A DNA stretch of 36,713 nt from Chromera velia (lineage: Eukaryota; Sar; Chromeraceae), in NCBI GenBank assembly GCA_018398765.1, contig JAHBMJ010001039.1:1-36713 (forward strand), read 5' to 3'. Made by a program: the position numbers and the translations under genes. The notes under the pieces are model-generated. The model was not told the origin of the DNA. It saw only the letters and a list, made by a program, of their open reading frames with translations, and did no database searches. Positions 9,653 to 19,870 of the stretch are shown one piece after another; position 1 is the first letter of the stretch; every line of letters starts with the position of its first letter.

Positions 9653-12619
9653 ACCACAGACCTACGGCCACAGTCACCGATAGAGAACCACGCTGCCACG
9701 CGCACACAAAAGAAGAAAAGAGCAGACAGACCTCCGATGTCTCCCAGAAGAGTCGCGTTGTCGGAATTCAACGAAGAGTTCTTCAAAAATGCTGTCAAAA
9801 AGAGGAAAGCCTCCCCTTGTTGTTCCGCCATCACTCGTGCTCCAGGGAGGCCGTTGGTTTTAACGGAACCTGCCCCGGCACCTGCTCCTGCATGCTGGAC
9901 GGGCTTTTGTCCCTGCGCATCAGTTGGTGAGCTCCCTGGTTTGCCTTTCCCCCCCTCGATTGACGTGCGGGAGGCAGGAAGGGTGCCCCCTTTGAGCACG
10001 TCACAGACGGCGTCAAGGAGACCGACGGTACGGAAAAGCTCGTCGTGCTTCTCGGCTGCAGTGCGGCAGACCATCAAGGAAAGGCAAAAGGATTGTGTAC
10101 ATTATCAAACAAGACTGCACAGGGGTCTCTGCGAAGGAATGCTTTTTTCTATTCTTTGTGCTCCAGCCGTTGCAGAGAACACTCACGAAGTTGTGACTGT
10201 CGACCGTTTTCTTTCAGAAGTTTTGCGAGAAAACGGCCCGTCAAGAGCTTCTGCCTGTGCTCACCTCCTGAGACAAACCCGCTGTTCTTTCTGCAACCCG
10301 GTGCGACCATGAGTTGAAGGGATCCATCTGACCCACGTCAACCCAAGTCACTCCCTCCCTCTCACCTTTGCTGAGTCGGAAGAGAAGCTTCGAGACTTTC
10401 ACCAATGCCTCCTGACTCTTCGTCCGAGCCGCCAACCCCGCAGAGACAGAGCCGCTCCCCGTTTTGGTTGGCGTCTCCGGGGACTTCGGAGACGTCGCAG
10501 CAGAAGAGGAAGAGGCAGAAGAAGAAGAGGAGGAAGAGGACCCCACTTCCCCGGGTTTCTCTTCAGGAGAGACGGCGAGGCTCGCATGGAGACGCAGAGC
10601 AGTCTTGCACAGACGCAGGGCCCACTGCAACACATCATTTTTTTTTTTTGTAACACAAACGCATGTACAAACGCAGGGCCCACTGCAACACATCAATTCA
10701 AAGAAACATGCAGGTGCTCATTCAACGGCAGTATTCATGCATGATCTTTTTGTTCGAAGATGCAAGTGTTCATTCAACGGCAGTATTCATACATGATCTT
10801 TTCGCTTTTCCTCCCCCCATTCACAAAATTTTCTCCACGATCCTTTGCCCCGAGCAGAGTGACGATCTAAAGAAAAAGGGAATTGCATACATATTCTTTT
10901 CGAGGAGTGAGAACCTAGAGACGCCTATGGCACAGTCCCACCTTTGAGTCTGTGGAGTTTCCCCAAGGAGCACTTGGAATCCGAGCTTGGCTTTCCGGGG
11001 CCCTCGGTGGTCTTCCCTTTCGGGGACGCTCAGGCGAAGCTCCCTCTGCCCCCCCCGCTCCCCCCCCAGATCCCGCCCCGCTGCCTGCCAGGAGACCCAC
11101 TACAGCCACCAAGAGAGAAGATGCCAATTCGTCAACTGCCTTCCCGGCCTTTTTGTTATTTCGGAGACTCTCACAGACTCTCTGGACTACAGAGGGGGCC
11201 GAGGCGATGGACGCAAGGACGCTCTCGGGAGTCTCCACTGCCCCTTCCCCAGCACGCTCCTGAGTACCGATTCCGGGAGATCCGGGCTCCGACCTGAGAG
11301 AGGAGAGGAGACCGCAGAAGAAAACAGAAGAGATACAGGTGTGTACGCTCTTTCATGCATCCATTCACTCTTTCTCCTGATAGCCTCTTCCCTTGCTCGC
11401 AGAAAACTAAGCCAGACTGCGCACGGATTTCGTTTTGGTTTTCAAAAATGAGGAGATGAAGTCGCGGAAAAATAAGAGGAATGTCGGCAGGCAACATCCA
11501 GCCAGGGAGAGAAGGAAAGGACGGACACATCCCTATGCAGGCAGGCAGGTCAACGGACACACCCTGGAGATGATGGGTGCATGCGTGACTGCATGTGCTG
11601 TGCCAAGGTCTGAAGTGCCGCAACTTGCTTTCGAATTCCCTCACTCCAGCTGCTTGAGGCGACGGGAGACGACTCAAGAGCCTCCTGGTTTGATGGGGGG
11701 GGAGGGAAGGGAGTACTGCTACCGTTGGTGTTCGTGTTGGCAATCATGTCTGTCGTTGTCGGTGCTTTGGGGGGTTTGGGTCTGCTTCCACTGGCGCTGT
11801 TCAGAGTCGTTCTTTCTGTAATCACAGTGCGACCTCCGAGACCGTGACTCCGGGCCGTTCTAGGCTTCTCCCCCTGGAGGGAGTTGGAGGGAGGCGGAAC
11901 AGGGACCACCATCGGCGTTCCCACCCTGCTCCTCGGATTGAGGCCGTACTGCATCTCTGCTCCTCTCTGCAGACATGAACAGGTAGCGAGAGAGAGACCA
12001 CCGTGCATGTATTAGAAGAGGAAAAGGACACGCGAAAAGATTTACATGCGTACACGCGAGTAGAGGGGCGTGCCGGGTTGTGCTTGGGGATTGAGTGCGT
12101 CAAATTCTGTCTTTATCAGACCCTTGGAGCAATACGATACAATGGAAAGTACGATCGGAAAGATATTCGCTCAGTTTTGCAAAGAAATTGAGTAGCTACG
12201 CAGGGAGACACAGCGACCAGCCAACCGACCGAAGCTTCGAGCAGGGACTCCCTCATAGAGAAGCCAGGGCGCATAAGATACCCTGTGCCTGGCCTCGTAA
12301 CCCCTTCATCGGCATGAAAGAGAGACCTGCAGAGGATTCAGGATTTATGAAGTCACGAGAAGAGCGTTGAGAGGACAATCAACACTTATACATGCGATAC
12401 AAAATGCATTCTCTCTGTTGTGCAACAGTTGGACTACTGAGAAACCAAACAGCCCAACCTGTCACTTGCAGCTGGCGTAAACGGTCTAGTCGGCTGGGCA
12501 AGGGATGCTCTTGCTTGTCGAATTTCGTTTGCAATTCTGCTTCTTTGCAGATGCTTCGCGAATGGGTCATCGTTGTCCTCCCTCTGGTTGTTGCTGTTGT
12601 TCCAGGTTGCTGACTGCAT
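3919..12619 (-). CDS. ARMC2: ARMC2 homologue: armadillo-repeat axoneme assembly protein
   Basis: Sixteen coding exons, in transcript order: 12619-12459, 11964-11563, 11293-10942, 10624-10366, 10055-9732, 9411-9363, 8960-8796, 8673-8593, 8084-7969, 7601-7475, 7092-6996, 6310-6218, 5998-5903, 5660-5567, 5257-5109, 4662-3919. All phases match, giving about 1,102 residues. Identification, from memory of human ARMC2: the N-terminal motif (DPF, then ARASL and RPFTP, residues about 17-50); armadillo repeats at about 370-880 with VAALRNLAV, VRLTFLLGNLCAKFDKAR, LVLNTVAAVTNLLYF, AMGNLSRHR and GALVNLSADRD in the human order. Family role: ARMC2 helps deliver and assemble radial-spoke and central-pair parts of motile cilia; it acts in cytoplasm and axoneme. 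Residues 100-390 include low-complexity Ser/Pro/Gly stretches. Start: ATG at 12619 aligns with the human start; an in-exon acceptor at 12658 implies a spliced 5'UTR. Exon 2 could start at 11966 only if exon 1 used another donor. An extra C2H2 finger follows the repeats. Confidence 0.9.
4375..4446 (-). other. C2H2 zinc finger in the ARMC2 C-terminal exon
   Basis: Residues about 928-951 of the ARMC2 model follow Cys-X4-Cys-X12-His-X4-His with a hydrophobic core (CPSPDC, IF, LLLTH, KDKH). It lies after the last armadillo repeat and before an acidic, low-complexity tail. As I recall, human ARMC2 ends without such a finger. It sits in the same open exon (4662-3919) as repeat sequence that is clearly ARMC2, so a mis-joined neighbouring gene is unlikely. 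Confidence 0.75.
8290..8585. repeat. GA/GAAA/GACA microsatellite block in an ARMC2 intron
   Basis: Long (GA)n, (GAAA)n and (GACA)n runs fill the intron between exons 8593-8673 and 7969-8084. On the transcribed strand this is pyrimidine-rich (TC, TTTC, TGTC). The long Ser/Leu/Phe open frames here are artefacts of the repeat. Confidence 0.9.
9047..9165. repeat. (CTTT)n tetranucleotide repeat in an ARMC2 intron
   Basis: About 120 bp of CTTT with CCTT variants lies between exons 9363-9411 and 8796-8960. It reads purine-rich (AAAG) in the transcript and does not border a splice site. Confidence 0.9.
9610..9647. repeat. (CA)n microsatellite in an ARMC2 intron
   Basis: A clean CA run (TG in the transcript) lies between exons 9732-10055 and 9363-9411. 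Confidence 0.9.
10613..10695 (-). repeat. 25-bp duplication carrying an ARMC2 splice acceptor
   Basis: Two identical 25-bp copies, 10613-10637 and 10671-10695, hold the acceptor TGTTGCAG and the first bases of the exon that starts at 10624. The upstream copy is a decoy: splicing there would read WALRLYMRLCY, a short Lys run and then TGA. Next to it a second tandem duplication of about 46 bp (about 10709-10756 and 10760-10806, sharing CATTCAACGGCAGTATTCAT) shows that local duplication has recurred in this intron. Confidence 0.8.
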
Positions 12620-13231
12620 CTTCTCTTTCTTTCGCTGCTTTTCCCAAAATTTCAACAGCTGAACGGACGGACAAGAGAACAGACAAGAATGGGCGGGGAA
12701 AATTTCTTTGCAGGCCCTCAATTAAGGGGAGCAGTGGGTGTGCGTAAGAGTGTCACCACGGCAGTCATGCCCTCACTTGTTCTGCCTGATTCCTTTCTGT
12801 ATGAGTGCATGGAACTTCGATCGTGTGTACTATAAGCAGACAAAAAATGACAAAAAGATTCAAAATACGCTCACATTGCGCGCGCCCGAGCTGCGGTGGT
12901 GCTATTGCTGTGCCAAAAAAAAGTCATGCACGGGGAGCAATTTTTGTTTCGTTTTGTGAGATGATGTGAGAATGATGTGAGATGATTTTGGCGGGCTCGA
13001 TCAGGGAAAACAAAAAACATGGGGAAACTCCGTGATGGAGGGGTCCTTTGCTGATACCCGGCTGACAGAAAGCAGCTCGATGGACAGTGTTTGAGCTGTG
13101 TCTCGGTCATTTTCCACTTCTACACGCTATCTCCTCCGTCTGTTGTTTTTCAGAATCAAGGCTAGCAATCCCACTGCATCGCCGTCTCGTGTCTAGATTG
13201 AAGGAAGAACGTTTGAACCCAACTAACAGCC
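12620..13231. promoter_or_regulatory. shared upstream region of divergent ARMC2 and Spen-like genes
   Basis: The two start codons face away from each other across 612 bp, so both promoters must lie here or in nearby 5'UTR introns. An acceptor (GTTTTTCAG) ending at 13153 precedes the Spen-like ATG, and one on the other strand at 12659-12660 precedes the ARMC2 ATG; both genes therefore probably have a non-coding first exon in this region. A GATGTGA motif recurs near 12961-12985. I could not place a TATA box or start site with confidence. Confidence 0.5.
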
Positions 13232-16200
13232 ATGCTGGGTGGACCGCCCGTGACACCGAATAACACGGACGCGCTCTTCTTTAATCAGATTCCTCTGGTA
13301 AGGCTGTGCCTGTGGTGTGAATGAGGGCGAAGTGAAATTGGCCGTAGTCTGCTCCGTTCTTCGTCTTATGTTCCTCCTCCCTCCCTCCCTTTCTCTTGCA
13401 GTCTGTTACTGAGCAGGACCTCATCGCTTGGTGCAGCCAGGGCGGACAAGAGATAACGAGACTTCGCGTAAGTCCCCCCTGTCTTTCCTTCCTTCCTTGC
13501 ACAGGGTTTTTTCTCTCAGGCGTCCTCATTAATCGGAACACTTCCTTCCTCCCCCCTCTGTCTTGCCTGTCCTGTCCTGCACGCAGCTCATCAGGGGCGA
13601 TCTGAGCAGAACGTCCCAGTTCGCCTTTGTGCACTACAAAACGCCTGAAGATGCGCGTGCTGCCTTCCAGCTTTTGAAGGACTGTGAGCTCGGTCAGCTC
13701 CCTCCCTCCCTCCCTTATCGTGCCACCTTCACCGCTTCCCAAGAAAGACTGGATAGTCCTTTCCCCTCCGTTCCTCCTCAGTCACGTGGCTGTTGCGTGT
13801 GCGTGCGTGCGTGCGTGTGTTTTGGCTCCTTCTGCGCATCGGAGTGCATGAAGCACTTCCGGGCTTTCAGTCGTATGCGTGCTCCATGGAGCTTGTGTGA
13901 GTGCAGCGCGAATACGCGGACTGCATTCACCTCCTCTCCTGTTTTTCTCGTATGTGTTGCGTGCTCACGACTACTGCCAAAGACTTTCCTCTGAATTCCT
14001 CAAGGGACTATCAAACGACCTTTTCGCTCAATATATGCATCCGTTTTGCCAGATTGCTTTGACTCTTGGCAGTCTACTCGATGTTGCCGGTTTATATGTA
14101 TAAGCAGGAAAGACAGAGTAGACGGTGGTATGGACTGACTGCAGAAGGGAAGAAACTGTACATTGAGTTTCAAGACCCTTCGAGGGACAGGAAGAGACCG
14201 AAAGTACCGGGAGGCCCTCCGCTGGGACCTCTTGGGGGGGTGGGAATGGGAGTGCGGCCTACTCTGAATCCGGTCGGTAGACAAAAAGGAAGAAAGAGGA
14301 ATATCGATGCTGCGTTGCTTTGATCCTTCGCTCGTTTGTACATGAAGATGTTTCTCAGCAACATGCCACGCAGTTCCGTTTTTGGTGAACGGTTTCCCTG
14401 TCTGTCACACATTTCCTTTTTTCTCTCTCGCTCTCCTGCTTCTTCTCTATGTCTGTTTGAGTACAATATCTTTTTGTCGTTTGACTTGTCTCTCTTGCAT
14501 TATTCTTTCCGAGACTTTCCGTTTTCGATCTTTTTTGGACTTTTTGTTTTTGTTGTGCTGTCCTCTCACTTTGTCTCCTCTTCTGTCGACGCTCTTTCCT
14601 TCGTGTTGATTATCAGCTGTTGGAGGATGATGAGACCTCTGTGTGTCTGCAGAACCAATACCCTAGTGGGTACACCCTTTTTCTTCCGGAGGGGGAGGTG
14701 CAGCTTCAGGTGTCCTACCTGAGGAAGGACACGCAGGACTCCGAACTTCGAAAACTTTTTGAGGAGTCAGTCAGTCAGATAGACAGACAGACAGGCAGGC
14801 AGGCAGGCAGGCAGAATATGTCAAGGGGAAGGTCTGTCTCTGCGTGCATGAAATGAGGATGTCTATCGGGTTGTGCTAGGTGACTAGACCACGGAATGAA
14901 TTTACAGCCAGGCTTCGAGTGGCCTTCTTGCTGAATGCTCTCAAAGCAGCTGTAGCAGAGCGAAGAGAACGTTTTGGTTCTTCCCCCCTTTGTGGGAAAG
15001 ACTTTTCACCGGAGCAGAAATCTGTGTCGTTTTTTTCGCATGTGTGTGTAATACTATGTGTGCATGTGCGTGTGTGAACTTGCTTTCTGCGCGTGTGCAG
15101 GGTCGTGAGGCCAGTTCTGGATGTGAAGGTGATGCAAAAACCGGACGAGAGTCTGCCAGAGGGAGTGAACACGTTTGCTTTCATCCAAGTAGCATCGAGG
15201 GAAGGTAGGTCGATACGTGAGGTGAGATAGAGGATTCTAACCTGGTCCCTGCGAGCCTTCTCTTTTCTCTGCCTGCTTTGCTGCGCTTCCCTGACTTGTT
15301 GATTTCTTTCTCTGCTATTTTCTTTCGATGTTTTATTGCTTGCTGGTCGAGAGGAAGCCTCAAGCATGCAATTGTCACAGAGAAACAGAACTGTTGGGAG
15401 AGGATCAGCAACACTCACTCTGCGCACTCTCTTTCTCACTCCGTGGTTTCCCTCTTTCTTCCTATCCTACTTCTTTATATGTCCCACTGGGACAAGACAG
15501 ACAGAGACGGCTGGCACACAAAGCAAGTCTCCGGCAGGACGTCTCTCCATCCCCTCATTATTCTCACTTGCTTTCCCCTCCCCGCCCTGCTCTGTCTTTA
15601 TGCATGCAGACGGCGACACATGCATCAACACTCTCGACGGGAAGTCGGGGCTTGTCGTTCGGTTCTCCAACGCTTACGTGAGTTACTGAGTGAGTGACTG
15701 AGTGAGTGAGTGAGTGACTGAGTGAGTGAATGAGTGAGTGAATGAGTGAGTGAGTGAGTGAATGAGTGAGTGAGTGAGTGAGTGAATGAGTGAGTGAGTG
15801 AAGGAGTGGGTTTTTCTTTTCTTTTTCATCCATCCATCGATCGATCGATCGATGCGCGATGCATGATGGCAAGAAAGGGAAAGAAACAGAGGGGCCTGAA
15901 ATCTGTCGGCCGTCCTTTGCGCTTCGAGAGATGCAGCGGAGTTCAAATGTTGATGCTTCATTTCTCATCTTGTACGTCTTTCCGTGGTCTCCTTCTTTTG
16001 TTTCTGCTTTCCCTTCTTGCGCTTCTTGCTCTCCCGCCTGCTCCTCTGCCGCCTCACTGACGGGTCTCCCGAGAAGCATCGGATACAAACGGAGTCAGAC
16101 TTGAAATGCTCTTTCATTCATCCTCGACAAATGAATGCATTAATTGAAAGCACGTTTCTGTTTGACGCTCTTGTTGATTGATTTATGCATGCAGACAAGG

Positions 16201-17674
16201 ACTTGGGCTGCAGAGCACGGGATTGAGCCTCGGACGAAGAGCGGTCTCTTCCTTGTTGTCGAAGTGACGGCCTACGGGGTACCGGAAGGAACCACCAGCG
16301 CGCAGGTCGGTCGGTTAGTGTTTGTTGTGATGTTTTTTGGCATTTCGCTGTCGCTGACTCATTTTTGTCTGCTTGGTCATTGCGACGGCCTGCTCATAGG
16401 AGCTCAAGCACCAGTGAAGTGAAAAGAGATGCAATGACAATGGGGATAAACTGAAAGAACGCACCTGGGAGAAGGAAGGAAGGAAGGAAGGAAGAGATCC
16501 TTGGAGGAAAAGAAGCGACATCCTCTTTTCTTGCCACCCTGTCTTTCTTCTTCTGTGTCTCCGCTTTTTTCCTCCCTGAACGATTTACGTTGCTCGTGCA
16601 CCCATCCTGTTGGGCTGCTGCAGATCGTTCAAGCATTCACTCCTTTCGGGGAAGTGGAGAAAGCGGAGCTCGCAGACAGAGGCCGCGTGTATGTTCGGTT
16701 TAAGGAGCAACAGAGCACGGCGAGAGCTGTGAACGCTCCCGAGGGTATCTATGTGAACAATCATAAGCTCTGGCCTGTGCTCTTCACAGACCCCGTCCAG
16801 AGGCCCTCTGCTCTTGCGGAACCTCCAGTAGGACCCCCCATGAAGAGGGGGAGATACGGAGAGGGCGTGTTCGGAGGACGGGTGGGGGCTCCTGGAGGCC
16901 TCACGGGAGGGATGCGGGAAGATTTGGTGGGGGCGCTTGATGCATTGGCAAGGGTGAGTTTGTCGGCTTTCTTTTTAGTGGGGTGCATGGGGGGGGCTCC
17001 CATGTATTTTGGCTAGTGTTTGACTGATCGAGTTCGATGTAGTGGATTGATGTGCCTTCAGACTGACCTGCAACACACTGAACGTTTCCTTTCTATTCTC
17101 CCCTCTATGTCTTTTCTCTTGCTAGAGGTACTGTGTCTTCTTGCCTGCTTCCGTTTTTGCCTGACTTAAAAAAAAGCTGCGAAATCTCTTCGTTTTTCCT
17201 TCTGTCGATCAAAAAAAAAAAAAGGCGAAGAGTCTGTGTGCCAATGTGTGCGAGAGTGCAGGCAAGGGGTCCAAGCAACGGGCATGTGACGGGAATTCTT
17301 GAGAGAGCGCTGCAGCAGGTGGAGGCGGGAACGTTCGGTGCGTCCATGAACGAAAATGTGGAGGCTGCCGTGAGGGCCGGGTATGTGGTGGGAAGGCCTC
17401 GGTTCGATTTGGGTCAGTCAGTCGGTGGGTGGGTGGGTGGGTAGATGAGGGAGTGGGACTCTGTTTCTTTCTTCATGCGTGTTGCGGGCGTGAGGAGGGC
17501 GTCTTGTGACTCTCATGTGACAGAGTGGTTGAATGTTTCTCTTGAAGGCGGACGCATCTGATTGACCGCATGAGTAAAAAGTGAACCTGCATGGAAGCCG
17601 TCAGGAGGACAGAAGAAATCACTTGTCCGCTTTTTTGTTGTGGTCGCATTTCTTTTCTTGTGGCCTTTCTGTCC

Positions 17675-17714
<40 letters not shown>

Positions 17715-19669
17715 TTCTCCTTTTCGTTATTTCTTCTTTCTGCAGGAGAGAAGATGCTGATTTCGTTGACAACAATATGCGAAAGGTTCCGGCCAGGTCT
17801 TCTTGCAAGGCGGGGGGGGGCACCTCCTCCTGTACCTACCCAAGGAGGGACGAGTGACCTGCTGGGGCCTCCCCCTTTTGTTCCCCCAGACACGTCAGAC
17901 GCTGGTCCTCCTCCCCCCCCGCAGCAGATTGCAAATTCTCTTCTTCAGGGTCTCCACTCAGACGAGTCACCTCCAAGTCAGGCTGTGGGACCGCCTCCCC
18001 TGTTGGCCCCTTCTTCTTCTTCTGGGCCCGCGCCTAGCTCCACCATGGTGGAGCAGACAGAAGACACCGCAGGCATCCCCGCAGGCCCGTCAGCAGAGGG
18101 CCATGCCGATGTGGACATGGGGGCGGACCCCTCGGCCTCCTCTGCCGCCGGAGGTGCGACTGGGAACGTGGAAGGTGACCCTGCGGAGGCATATGGTGGG
18201 TCTGTGGGTGGGTGGCAGGGTGGGTGGGCAATCAAGAAAAACAAAGAACTTGTGTCTCTCTGTGTGTCTGCATGTGTTTGTGCGTGTGTGAGAGAGAAGA
18301 AGACAGCTTTTGTCGGAAAAAGCAAGAGCGATTCATGACGAGCTAAAGAACCGAGAATTCAAAAGAAATTTTCAATCTTTTATCTCCTTGGTCCGTCCGA
18401 GCACGGAGGCAAGCTTCTTGAGTTCCTTTCAAGTACCAGTCTGGCGTTGCCTTCTGATTTGCGAAAGAAAAAAGACTGTTGACCCTGCGTAGGACATGAT
18501 ACGCACACGCCAGGCTCATCCATGTAGGCATGTGTTTGCTTTGGTTTTGCTTTGCTGTTCGATGCAGCGGACACGGTGTGGGAGGGCAACTTGACGAGGA
18601 GTGCAAAGAAGAAGGTGCGGGTGGTGGCCAAATTTGTGAAAGGGAACGTGCGGAGATATCTGAAGGTGAGCGAGACCAGTGGAAGGACGAAGGGAGAAAA
18701 AAAGAAAAGGACAGAGACAGACAGACTGACAGACTGCCGATTACGCACGAAGAATCCAGGGACTGCATGGGCGTTTGTGTGCTTTCCCTCCCCTCTTCTC
18801 TTCGTGAATCTGTGCCAGCTTGTGCCTATCAAACTGTCCGCTTGCCTGTCTGCCCTTCTTTCTGTCTCTGTGCCTGACTGCCTGCTTGATTGTTTAAGTC
18901 GGTTTTCAGTAACCATCTCTTTCTTTCAGGTTCATTTCTGTCGAATTTGATCACTCAAACTATCACTCGACAACCCAGTCTACCTTTCACTTCACAATAT
19001 GCAGTCAACCAGGAAGCCAGGCTCGACTCACATTTCACGTCCTCTTTTTGCTTCCATGATGTTGCTGTTGACCTTTCCGGTCGGTCTTAGTTGTTTGAAG
19101 CAAGCTCTAACTTGAAGGAAGGCTCTGTTTGACCGTTTCTCCCTGCGTGGTTGCTCGTGGTGGTCCTCCTGACTTGATTCGGATGAATATGGGGAAGGCG
19201 AACTTCTTTCCCTCTCTTGTCTGTCTGTCTGTCTGTCTGTCTGTGTGTGTGCAGCAAAGTGAACTGTTGAACATCGCACACAGGTCCTCTTACGAGGAAG
19301 TGAAGAAGAGGTATCTCCTCGGCGTGTGCGTGTTTGAGTGCGCAGAGGGACAGCCTGAGAAGGGCTTGACGGAGTACATCAATTATTTTCGGGAAAAAGA
19401 GAGGGTCCGTCGGTCGATGTTCGTCTGTGAGAAAGGCTTCCTGATGCTTTGCTTGGTTTTCTGTAGCTTCTCTCATCGATCGGGGCTTCTCTTCCTTCTC
19501 TTCTCTGTCTCTGTGTTTCTTTCTTTTCGACTGCGATGAAGACTCTTTCTCCTCTTTTCCAGTTTTGCTCTCGGATATTCCGCAGAGTCAATCGAACGTC
19601 TACGAAGCTCTGCGATTTGTGTGAGCATGAGCTTGTGCCTACTTACCATTTGGATGGCCTTTCATGAGC

Positions 19670-19704
<35 letters not shown>

Positions 19705-19870
19705 TTACTATATGCTTGTGTGTATGTGCGCGCGCTTTGCTTGCCCGCTTGTCTGTCTGCTGCAGGCCGGAGTAGTCCAAGGTGAAGGCGGTCTTCTGAT
19801 CAACCTGGTGCCTCCGTCTGTGGACCTGTTCAGCGATGTGGGGCCGCTTCCCACAAGCTCCTCCACATAG
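13232..19870 (+). CDS. Spen-family RNA-binding protein, three RRMs plus SPOC
   Basis: Fourteen coding exons: 13232-13297, 13402-13467, 13587-13692, 14073-14272, 14617-14765, 15101-15204, 15610-15677, 16195-16305, 16624-16953, 17262-17412, 17746-18195, 18568-18665, 19255-19404, 19766-19870; about 717 residues, all phases consistent. RRM1 (about 13-125) has LFFNQIP and SQFAFVHY; RRM2 (about 168-253) has LQVSYLR and NTFAFIQV; RRM3 (about 268-345) has LVVEVTAYG and GRVYVRF. A Gly/Arg- then Pro-rich linker follows. SPOC (about 602-705) starts VWEGNL and ends NYFREKERAGVVQGEGGLL, then LVPPS. Known members of this layout are RBM15/Spenito (m6A writer adaptor) and plant FPA (3'-end choice); all are nuclear. 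Which of these it matches cannot be told from the sequence alone, so no symbol is given. The donor of exon 4 (after 14272) was chosen by phase. The C-terminus may be alternative (see the exon at 20268). Confidence 0.88.
15680..15806. repeat. (GAGT)n repeat in a Spen-like intron
   Basis: About 125 bp of GAGT with GAAT variants begins immediately after the donor of exon 15610-15677, whose GTGAGT is itself the first unit. The minus-strand Ser-Leu-Thr-His frame across it is spurious. Confidence 0.85.
17682..17708 (+). repeat. (CT)n tract before Spen-like exon 17746
   Basis: A CT run about 40 bp upstream of the acceptor TTTCTGCAG, acting with the following T-rich stretch as the polypyrimidine tract. 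Confidence 0.8.
19563..19620 (+). other. possible cassette exon in the SPOC region
   Basis: This has an acceptor TTTTCCAG and an open frame LLSDIPQSQSNVYEALRF before GTGTGA. It can be joined in phase only if the previous exon runs on to 19426 (donor GTGAGA). Skipping it restores the usual SPOC junction, FREKER directly followed by AGVVQ, so skipping is preferred as the main form. Confidence 0.3.

Noticed and set aside
9335-10312. 325-residue plus-strand open frame
   Set aside because: It is antisense to ARMC2 exons 9363-9411 and 9732-10055, crosses a CA repeat and has no domain; the minus-strand reading is conserved.
15564-16088. Minus-strand Ser-Leu-Thr-His repeat frame
   Set aside because: Translation of the GAGT repeat in a Spen-like intron.
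17399-17412. GGTTCGATT, recalling a tRNA T-arm
   Set aside because: It lies inside a Spen coding exon and no acceptor stem or anticodon arm surrounds it. No tRNA or rRNA gene was found anywhere in the window.
17591-17857. Alternative reading of Spen exon 11 as REDADFVDNNMRK...
   Set aside because: It needs the donor at GG/GTATGT and stops soon after; ending the previous exon at 17412 gives a phase that keeps 150 codons open and leads into the SPOC domain.
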